DNA from: an uncultured Fibrobacter sp.
GTDB lineage: Bacteria > Fibrobacterota > Fibrobacteria > Fibrobacterales > Fibrobacteraceae
Assembly (NCBI GenBank): GCA_946186895.1
Contig: CAMHOW010000003.1
Coordinates: forward strand, 1-64,000
Direction of reading: 5' to 3'
DNA: 64,000 nt
Below, one piece after another: positions 57,035 to 64,000 of this stretch; positions within the stretch are counted from its first letter, which is position 1, and the number at the start of each line of letters is the position of its first letter. Under the pieces are notes generated by a model. It was not told the origin of the DNA. It worked only from the letters and a program-made list of their open reading frames with translations, and ran no database searches. The position numbers and the translations under genes are program-made.

Positions 57035-58495
57035 ATGACCTATGAAGAAATTGCAGACACCCTGTTTGTAGAAATATCCGTTTTCACGACCTTGCTAACC
57101 GCATTCATGTTATACAACAACATCGTGCTGTACAAGATGAGTTTCAAGGACAAACTTTCCATCATGCTTGTATCGGCAACGGTCTTATCTGCTTTTGACG
57201 GAATCTGGCATTTTGTAGACGGGAATCCCACATACAAGATCCTTAACTACGCCTGCGCCTATATTTTTGCAATTGCAATGATGCTTGGATCATCGATGTT
57301 TACGCGATTTTCGTTGAATCAATTTGAAATCAAGATGAGTTCAAAAAAATTGCACTACGCGCTATTTATCGCGCCCACTGTTCTTACCGTTATTTTATGC
57401 CTAACGACACCTTGGACCGGTCTAGTATACTCCATCGACGAACATGGGGAAATCCAATACGGCATCATCTTTGATTATTGCTTGGTACCGATTGCCTTCA
57501 TGTACGCAAGTTCACCATTGTTACAGTCCATCTATTACTTAATCCGACGCCGAAAATCAAATGCAGAAAAGAAATTCTACGCTCAATGTATTTTGATAAC
57601 CTCCTTATTGATTGCAGGAATTGAATTTATTCAGCTTTTCATCTTGGAACTTGATGAAAATTATCTAGAAACCAGCCTTTCAACCGCCATTGCACTCACC
57701 TTCTTTACGACAAACGTGAACACGAATAGGTTCGTCAAGAATCGCGAGAAAATAGTGGCCGTCGAAACCGACCTGAACCTCGCCGCAAACATTCAAACAG
57801 GTTCTCTTCCTTCCGCAGAGGGCGCTCTTGTCAACCACCCCGACGTAAACATCTACGCAACCATGGATACTGCCAAGGAGGTCGGTGGAGATTTTTACGA
57901 TTTCTTTGAAATCGACGGCACGCATATTGCATTTGTCATCGCCGATATTTCGGGCAAAGGTGTTCCCGCGGCCCTTTTCTCGATGACCGTGAAGACGATG
58001 ATCAAAGACCATGCTTCGATGAAACTGTCGACTGCGCAGATTTTTACCGATGTCAACCGAATCCTATGTGAAAGCAACCCCGAAGAAATGTTTGCCACAG
58101 CATGGATTGGCATTCTAGACACCAAGACACGCATCATGAAATTCACAAATGCAGGCCACAACGCCCCCTGTTTTGCAAGAAAGGGCGGAAATTTTGAATT
58201 TTTGAAGAACAAGCACGGGTTATTCCTTGCAGGCATGGACGACACACAATACAAGGAATCCGAGATTCAATTACAGAATGGCGACAGCCTTTTAATCTAT
58301 ACCGACGGATTAACCGAAGCGCACAACGGCTCAGGAGAACTTTATGGCGAAGAGAGACTGCTGAAAAGGCTCAATTCGGCCGATGTCCGCGATGGCAAAG
58401 CATTCTTGACACAGATCAAGGAAGACCTGCAAACCTTTGTGGGAGATGCCGAACAATTCGACGACATTACCATGTTGTCAATTTCTCTCAGGTAG
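57035..58495 (+). CDS. Membrane-anchored SpoIIE/PP2C-type phosphatase (RsbU-like)
   Basis: N-terminal multi-TM region (about 7 TM), then VGGDFYDFFEIDG, ADISGKGVPAALFS, NAGHNAPCF, YTDGLTEAHN, DDITMLSIS. Confidence 0.92.
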   Translation: MTYEEIADTLFVEISVFTTLLTAFMLYNNIVLYKMSFKDKLSIMLVSATVLSAFDGIWHFVDGNPTYKILNYACAYIFAIAMMLGSSMFTRFSLNQFEIKMSSKKLHYALFIAPTVLTVILCLTTPWTGLVYSIDEHGEIQYGIIFDYCLVPIAFMYASSPLLQSIYYLIRRRKSNAEKKFYAQCILITSLLIAGIEFIQLFILELDENYLETSLSTAIALTFFTTNVNTNRFVKNREKIVAVETDLNLAANIQTGSLPSAEGALVNHPDVNIYATMDTAKEVGGDFYDFFEIDGTHIAFVIADISGKGVPAALFSMTVKTMIKDHASMKLSTAQIFTDVNRILCESNPEEMFATAWIGILDTKTRIMKFTNAGHNAPCFARKGGNFEFLKNKHGLFLAGMDDTQYKESEIQLQNGDSLLIYTDGLTEAHNGSGELYGEERLLKRLNSADVRDGKAFLTQIKEDLQTFVGDAEQFDDITMLSISLR

Positions 58496-58509
58496 ACAAA
58501 CCGCAAACG

Positions 58510-61416
58510 CTACCCGAATCTCCCAGACCGTTCCAGTTGCATGAGCTGGTCCATGTCGATAAGCATGGCGCGGGGCTTGGAGTTGCCAGTACTGCGAGCA
58601 CAGAGACCCAGACCGAAAAGCTGGTCCACGATCTTGCCGGCACGGCTGTATCCCACACTAAAGTGACGCTGCACTGCCGAGGTGGAAAGTCCGTTGCCGC
58701 ACTCGATGGCCCACTTGGCCACCTCGAACAACAGCTTGTCCTTTTTCTCGTTCATGGCACCGTTTTCTCCACCATCTTCACCTTCCCCACCTTCTTCGGC
58801 AACCTCAAAGGATTCCAGCTGCGGGTAACAGACGTTCTGGTTAGAGCAGGCGTCGGCCAAGCGTTCCGCCTCTTCGTCACTGAGGAAGGCTCCGTGAACG
58901 CGGACCGGGTCGGGAGCGTTCACCGCCTTGTAGAGCATGTCGCCACGGCCCAGGAGCTTTTCGGCACCGGCATGATCCATCACCGTACGGGCATCCACCT
59001 GGGAGGCCACCTTGAAACTGATACGTGTAGGCAGGTTCGCCTTGATGTTACCGGTAATCACCTTCACAGAAGGTCTCTGAGTGGCAAGCACCAAATGGAT
59101 ACCTACGGCACGAGCCTTTGCCGCCAAGCGGCTCACGTTCTTTTCGATTTCCTTGCCCGCCACCATCATCAAGTCGGCCATCTCATCGATAATCACCACG
59201 ATAAAGGCCATGCGGTGACCGCGGTCGGTATCGGGAACATCGTCAGGAAGGGTTCCGGCCTCGAACTTCTCGTTGAAACCGTTGAGGTTACGCACCTTGG
59301 CAAGGGCCAGCACTTCGGTACGGCGGTCCATCTCATAGCAGAGCCACTGAAGCGCCTGTATGGCCACCTCGGGCTTGGTAATGACCGGCGCCAGCAGGTG
59401 CGGGATGTTCTCGTACATCTTCAATTCCACCGCCTTCGGGTCTACGAGAATCATGCGCAAGTCATCGGGCGTCTTGCTCAAGAGCATGCTCGCCATAAGG
59501 GCGTTGATACAGACGGACTTACCGGAACCAGTCTGGCCCGCAATCATCAAGTGAGGAGCCTTGGCCAAGTCCATGGCAAAAGGTTCGCCAGAAATGTCTT
59601 TACCAAGGGCCATCACAATCTTATCTGGCGAGGGCTTGAATGCATCACTCTCAAAAATGTCTCGACCGAAAATGGTCTGCATCTTGCGGTTGGGAATTTC
59701 GATACCCACGGCGCCCTTGCCGGGAATAGGTGCCAAAATACGGATAGAAACAGCCTTCAAAGCCATAGCCAGGTCATCTTGCAGGGCGCTGAACTGGCTC
59801 ACCTTCACGCCTGGGCCAGGTTCCACCTCGAACCGTGTAATGACTGGCCCAGTCTCGCAACCCACCACCTTGCCCTTCACCTTGAAGTTCTCCAGCTTTT
59901 CTTCAAGCATGTGGCCGATTTCATTCAGTTCTTCTACCGTGTAATCGGCAGGCTGTGGATCATGGGCATCTAAAATCTCATCAACAGAGGGAATGCGATA
60001 CGGATCGAAATGTACCGTCGGGTCGGGCTGGGGAATGCCATTAGCCGCGCCGCCGGTAGCCGTAGTCCCACCAGAAGAAGTCCCTATCTGGTTCGGCTCC
60101 ACGTAGCTGGGGTCAGAATCCACCTCGTCAGAAGTCACCACCTGAGGGATAAAGTCATCGTCGTCTTCACCAGATTCAGCAGACGGTTCAATTTCTTCGC
60201 CTTCCGAAACATCTTCGCCACGAAGGGTCGGCTCCTCATTTCCGGACATGGAGCCTGCCACTACGGTAGCGTCATCTGTTGACTGCGAGCCCGCGACAAC
60301 AGTAGCAACATCAGAATTAGCAGGGCTAGCAACCGCGGTTTCGTCGTCGCCACCGCGGACAGCGCCCTTCACCACCAAGTTACCCTTGCGTTCATTTTCC
60401 CAATTGATTTCTTCTCGGGCGCGACGGATTTCGGCAATCTTGTTACGGATTTCTCGAATCTCCAGCGCACTCATGCGAGCGCCATTTTCACGAAGCTCCT
60501 GCTCCAGGCGCAAAATTTCGGGATCCTCTCCCAGGGGCTTCGGGGTAGGCGTATCTGCAACGGTTCCAAAGGTTCCCTCCACAAGGGTTCCTTCCACTAC
60601 CCTGTCTACGGTCGTTTCTACGCCAGTGGTGTCCACCGTCTCCATCCAGTTCTTGCGGGCGCTGAAGGGTTTCAGCACACCCTTGTGCTTGGTCCTATAG
60701 GCATCGGGAATATTGAAGATGGTGGTATCGCCGTCCATGGTGATACCCTTCCGGACAGTGGTCGTTTCGTCGGGTTCGGATTCTTCAGCACCATCATCCC
60801 CTTCGGAGGCCTTTTCTTTCACGCCGCGGATCTTACGGAACAGGGATACAAAATGCCCAAAACGAAGACCAAAACAGAAGAACAGCACCGCCACCAAAAC
60901 AAGGGACAGGATGATTACCGGAATGAACAAGACGTCGCCGCAAAGGGGGCCTACTACGTTGGAGTCCAAAAAACGCCCAATGATTCCGCCACGCATAATG
61001 AAAACGTCTTCAGAGACGTTGGCCTTGCCATGAACCGGAATGGACATCAATACGCACAGGTCAAGCCCCACAATAGAAAGCCCGAGAGCCACGCGGAACA
61101 GTTTCTTGCGAAGACTCTGGAAGGTGATAAACAGCCCCCAAAGCATCACAGACAGGATAATGAATATCACGGGCAGCTTGCCGAAGGCAAAGTTCAGGAA
61201 ATCCCCAAAACGGGTCATGATTCCCTTTTCGGAACCTACGTACACAACGCTAATGCAAGACAGCAGGGCTATAGCGGACACGGCGATAAGCCCGTAACCC
61301 AAAACCATCGCCCCTAGGGAACGTTCTTCTGAAGTTTCGACCTTTTCCGGTTTCGACGTAGACGACTTGCGACTTGATTTCTTTTTCTGTGCAGCCAAAA
61401 TGCTCTCCTTCGCCAT
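58510..61416 (-). CDS. ftsK: DNA translocase FtsK/SpoIIIE
   Basis: N-terminal TMs; Walker A APHLMIAGQTGSGKSVCINALMAS; DPKAVELKMYENIPHLLAPV; gamma-like winged helix at the C-terminus. Confidence 0.95.
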   Translation of the reverse strand: MAKESILAAQKKKSSRKSSTSKPEKVETSEERSLGAMVLGYGLIAVSAIALLSCISVVYVGSEKGIMTRFGDFLNFAFGKLPVIFIILSVMLWGLFITFQSLRKKLFRVALGLSIVGLDLCVLMSIPVHGKANVSEDVFIMRGGIIGRFLDSNVVGPLCGDVLFIPVIILSLVLVAVLFFCFGLRFGHFVSLFRKIRGVKEKASEGDDGAEESEPDETTTVRKGITMDGDTTIFNIPDAYRTKHKGVLKPFSARKNWMETVDTTGVETTVDRVVEGTLVEGTFGTVADTPTPKPLGEDPEILRLEQELRENGARMSALEIREIRNKIAEIRRAREEINWENERKGNLVVKGAVRGGDDETAVASPANSDVATVVAGSQSTDDATVVAGSMSGNEEPTLRGEDVSEGEEIEPSAESGEDDDDFIPQVVTSDEVDSDPSYVEPNQIGTSSGGTTATGGAANGIPQPDPTVHFDPYRIPSVDEILDAHDPQPADYTVEELNEIGHMLEEKLENFKVKGKVVGCETGPVITRFEVEPGPGVKVSQFSALQDDLAMALKAVSIRILAPIPGKGAVGIEIPNRKMQTIFGRDIFESDAFKPSPDKIVMALGKDISGEPFAMDLAKAPHLMIAGQTGSGKSVCINALMASMLLSKTPDDLRMILVDPKAVELKMYENIPHLLAPVITKPEVAIQALQWLCYEMDRRTEVLALAKVRNLNGFNEKFEAGTLPDDVPDTDRGHRMAFIVVIIDEMADLMMVAGKEIEKNVSRLAAKARAVGIHLVLATQRPSVKVITGNIKANLPTRISFKVASQVDARTVMDHAGAEKLLGRGDMLYKAVNAPDPVRVHGAFLSDEEAERLADACSNQNVCYPQLESFEVAEEGGEGEDGGENGAMNEKKDKLLFEVAKWAIECGNGLSTSAVQRHFSVGYSRAGKIVDQLFGLGLCARSTGNSKPRAMLIDMDQLMQLERSGRFG

Positions 61417-61460
61417 TGCATTGAAAATATAATTAAAACCCATTTATTATTATTGACAAT

Positions 61461-64000
61461 ATGCAAATAAAAGTGTCAAAAAAACTGAAGAAGCTTCTGA
61501 TAGGTTTCTGCCTTACCACTGGCCTTGTGTTTCTCATCCTCTACCTAGGGAACGTACAAAACCCGCAATTGGATGCAACCCGCAACGGTGCTGAATCTGT
61601 AGAATACCTTTTCTACGACATGTTCTTTAAGGTTAAAACCGGCAAGACCCGTAGCCTTGACAATACAAGTGACAAGAACGCCCTAAATAGCAATTACGAC
61701 CCCAACATCTTTATTGTCGACATTGACGAACCATCACTAGCAAAACTAGGCAACTACAATACCTGGGATCGCTCTATCCATGCCGATGTGGTGAAAAACC
61801 TGCACAATGGAGGGGCCTCGGCCATCGGCTTCGATATTCTGTTCAAGAATGCCGATTTTGGCGAACAGAAAACTCAGCAGGTCACCACCATGCTGAACAA
61901 GCTCAGCCCAGAAACTCCCTGGGATTCTCTGGGAGAAGATATCCGGACATTCTACAACTACGATTCCATGTTGGTAAATGCGGTCAAGGAAAGCCGAAAC
62001 GCCATTGTCTGCAACATCTTCGATAGTTACCAATCCTACAAGCACGAATCTCAATGGAAGCCCCTCAGCACTACAGAGCGGGCCGATGAAGTCGGTTTCA
62101 GCTCTACTTTTGAGCTTTCTCAGGCCGATTCCGCCCAGAACATAGAACCCAAGGACCTATTGGACAACATCTTCCCGGAACTGGCCCGTGCTGGCGCCCA
62201 GATGGGATCTGTCAACGCCTACCCCGACGACGATGGCGTGGTCCGCCGCGTATCGCTACTCTACCGGTTCCCCAATCCGGAGCTGTACCCCGGTGTAGAA
62301 AGCAAGATCTATTCTACCATGCCCATGATGACGCTCCTACACCTTTTCCACCAAAAGCCGGAAAACGTGAAAATCAAGATGGGGCAGTACGTGGAGTTGG
62401 GAAAGCCCTTCGGCATCTATAAGGATTCCTCTGGATTCTACCACACCACATTCCCCCAGTTCAGCTACCCCATGTTCCTGGCTCTCCAGAAAAAAATCAA
62501 GGAAGCGGCCAAGAACCCCGAGGAAAACAGCCAATTCATCGACATTTCTTCCAAGATTATTGCCACCAAGAATAACGAGGGTAAGGTCACCTTTGAAATT
62601 TTCGAAGGACAAGTCCTGAACGAGACCCTTTCCGACGCCCTTTTCGAGATAGACGTCGCTATGTTAGATTCCCTGGGAGAAGATGAAGAAAAAGAGGTTG
62701 CGGACAACATAACCGTCAAGCGTGACGAGGAAGGAGCCAATCGTTTTGTTCTGACAGATAGCGAAGAAGACGAAGAAGCCGTCATCACGCCCTACATTGT
62801 AAAGACGGTCAAATACTTCGCCGATTCCCTACAGAACCTCTTGCCGAACAGGCCTACCCATATCTCCATGGACATGGATATCCATTACGACATTGCAAAC
62901 AAGAAATGGGTTTCCAACCTGGTCATCTTGAACCACGATGTTCTCACGGATATCATCAACTCATCCGAAGAGAGAATCGACAACTTACAACCCGGTAAAG
63001 AAATTCGTTTCGGTAAAGTAAAGCGGATTCCTATCGACCGTTGGGGACATTACCAGATCAATTACAAGGGCCGTTACAATACGGCGGAATCTGAGCGAGT
63101 TTTCCAGCACCTCTCTTATTATGATATTACTAAGAACCGTGTTGACCCGGGGCTTTTCCAGGGAAAAATCTTTATCCTGGGTTCGGCAGCACCCGCCCTG
63201 TTCGACTTTGTGACAGCGCCCCACGAAGAAAACTACCCAGGCGTGCTGACCCATGCCACTATTCTCCAGAACATTCTAAATGACGATTTCCTTGTAACTT
63301 TGCAAGAGCACTATCAACAGATCATCGTCATCCTTTTGGCACTGGTTTGCCTGCTGATCGGCCTCTACGTAAAGAGCTACATCTCCATCGCGCTGTCCTT
63401 TATTATGATGGGCGGTTACCTCGCCGTCGCCTACCACTATTTTCAGCAAGGACTCTACATCGGGGCTTCCAAGCAGATTTTCGCCATACTGCTCACCAAC
63501 ATTGTGGCACTAATTATCCAATTCTACTTCGAGACCAAAGAAAAAAGGTTCCTAGGCAACGCATTTAAGCAGTACATTTCACCAGAACTGATTGACGAAA
63601 TGGTGAACAACGAAATCATGCCTACCCTGGGCGGATCCAAGTCTAACATCACCGCCTACTTTACCGATATCGCAAGTTTCTCCACCTTCTCCGAAAAAAT
63701 TGGAGACCCAAGCAAGCTAGTGGAACTGCTGAATGAATATCTGACCGCCATGACAGATACCCTGCTGTTCAACAAGGGTACTTTGGACAAGTACGAAGGA
63801 GACGCCATCATCGCCTTCTTTGGTGCGCCCATGCCCCTGCCGAACCACGCCCAAAGCGCCTGCGATAGCGCCGTAGACATGCAGACCAAGCTTATGGAAC
63901 TCCGCAAGAAATGGGCCGGCGAAGGCGACAAGTGGCCCAAAGTAGTCCACGACATGCACATGAGAATCGGTATCAATTCCGGCGATATCGTGACCGGAAA
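61461..64000 (+). CDS. CHASE2-domain class III adenylate/guanylate cyclase (truncated at window end)
   Basis: ATG at 61461. CHASE2-like NIFIVDIDEPSLAKLGNYNTWDRSIHADVVKNLHNGGASAIGFDILF, TM block, then VTAYFTDIASFSTFSEKIGDPSKLVELLNEYL...DKYEGDAIIAFFGAP...RIGINSGDIVTG. Plus-strand ORF missing from the track because it is open-ended. Confidence 0.9.
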   Translation, partial: MQIKVSKKLKKLLIGFCLTTGLVFLILYLGNVQNPQLDATRNGAESVEYLFYDMFFKVKTGKTRSLDNTSDKNALNSNYDPNIFIVDIDEPSLAKLGNYNTWDRSIHADVVKNLHNGGASAIGFDILFKNADFGEQKTQQVTTMLNKLSPETPWDSLGEDIRTFYNYDSMLVNAVKESRNAIVCNIFDSYQSYKHESQWKPLSTTERADEVGFSSTFELSQADSAQNIEPKDLLDNIFPELARAGAQMGSVNAYPDDDGVVRRVSLLYRFPNPELYPGVESKIYSTMPMMTLLHLFHQKPENVKIKMGQYVELGKPFGIYKDSSGFYHTTFPQFSYPMFLALQKKIKEAAKNPEENSQFIDISSKIIATKNNEGKVTFEIFEGQVLNETLSDALFEIDVAMLDSLGEDEEKEVADNITVKRDEEGANRFVLTDSEEDEEAVITPYIVKTVKYFADSLQNLLPNRPTHISMDMDIHYDIANKKWVSNLVILNHDVLTDIINSSEERIDNLQPGKEIRFGKVKRIPIDRWGHYQINYKGRYNTAESERVFQHLSYYDITKNRVDPGLFQGKIFILGSAAPALFDFVTAPHEENYPGVLTHATILQNILNDDFLVTLQEHYQQIIVILLALVCLLIGLYVKSYISIALSFIMMGGYLAVAYHYFQQGLYIGASKQIFAILLTNIVALIIQFYFETKEKRFLGNAFKQYISPELIDEMVNNEIMPTLGGSKSNITAYFTDIASFSTFSEKIGDPSKLVELLNEYLTAMTDTLLFNKGTLDKYEGDAIIAFFGAPMPLPNHAQSACDSAVDMQTKLMELRKKWAGEGDKWPKVVHDMHMRIGINSGDIVTG

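Noticed and set aside
58537-59973. 478-aa plus-strand ORF opposite ftsK
   Set aside because: Antisense shadow of the FtsK motor domain; His/Leu/Val-rich without domain features.
61746-63976. Several minus-strand ORFs opposite the 3'-terminal cyclase gene
   Set aside because: A single open plus-strand frame from 61461 to the window end encodes CHASE2 and cyclase motifs. The track omits it only because it is truncated, which leaves the shadow ORFs looking prominent.

Overview
This 64 kb window looks like a Fibrobacter-type chromosome segment. The basis is a FISUMP-domain (Fibrobacter succinogenes major paralogous domain) lipoprotein, Ser-rich lipoprotein linkers, and the general gene repertoire; the assignment is inferred, not searched. 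Most of it is ordinary chromosome: groES (partial), PBP1A, rlmN, argC, obg, smpB, amidase, yebC, phosphohexomutase, xer recombinase, rdgB, a U32 peptidase, a DnaA-type initiator, an AmgK-like kinase, rplY, ispE, ftsK, two tRNAs, and many envelope proteins or lipoproteins. The most unusual region is a tightly packed plus-strand block at about 50.8-58.5 kb. It joins a complete Rsb-style partner-switching set (STAS antagonist, HATPase_c_2 domain, membrane SpoIIE phosphatase) to a small natural-product set (PLP enzyme, one A-T-C NRPS module, MATE transporter). The anti-sigma-like ATPase domain is fused to the C terminus of the MATE transporter. An envelope export block (LolA-like, RND, beta-barrels) lies immediately upstream. 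Other notable signals are: a three-copy tandem intergenic repeat whose stems show compensatory changes (857-1275); a cluster of four 16-bp imperfect palindromes plus a G9 tract upstream of obg; a palindromic repeat element translated in frame inside a lipoprotein linker; and a divergent DnaA-family protein with a perfect DnaA box over its start codon. Large antisense ORFs in the track are judged to be codon-bias artefacts. No CRISPR array, rRNA, transposase or prophage was recognised.
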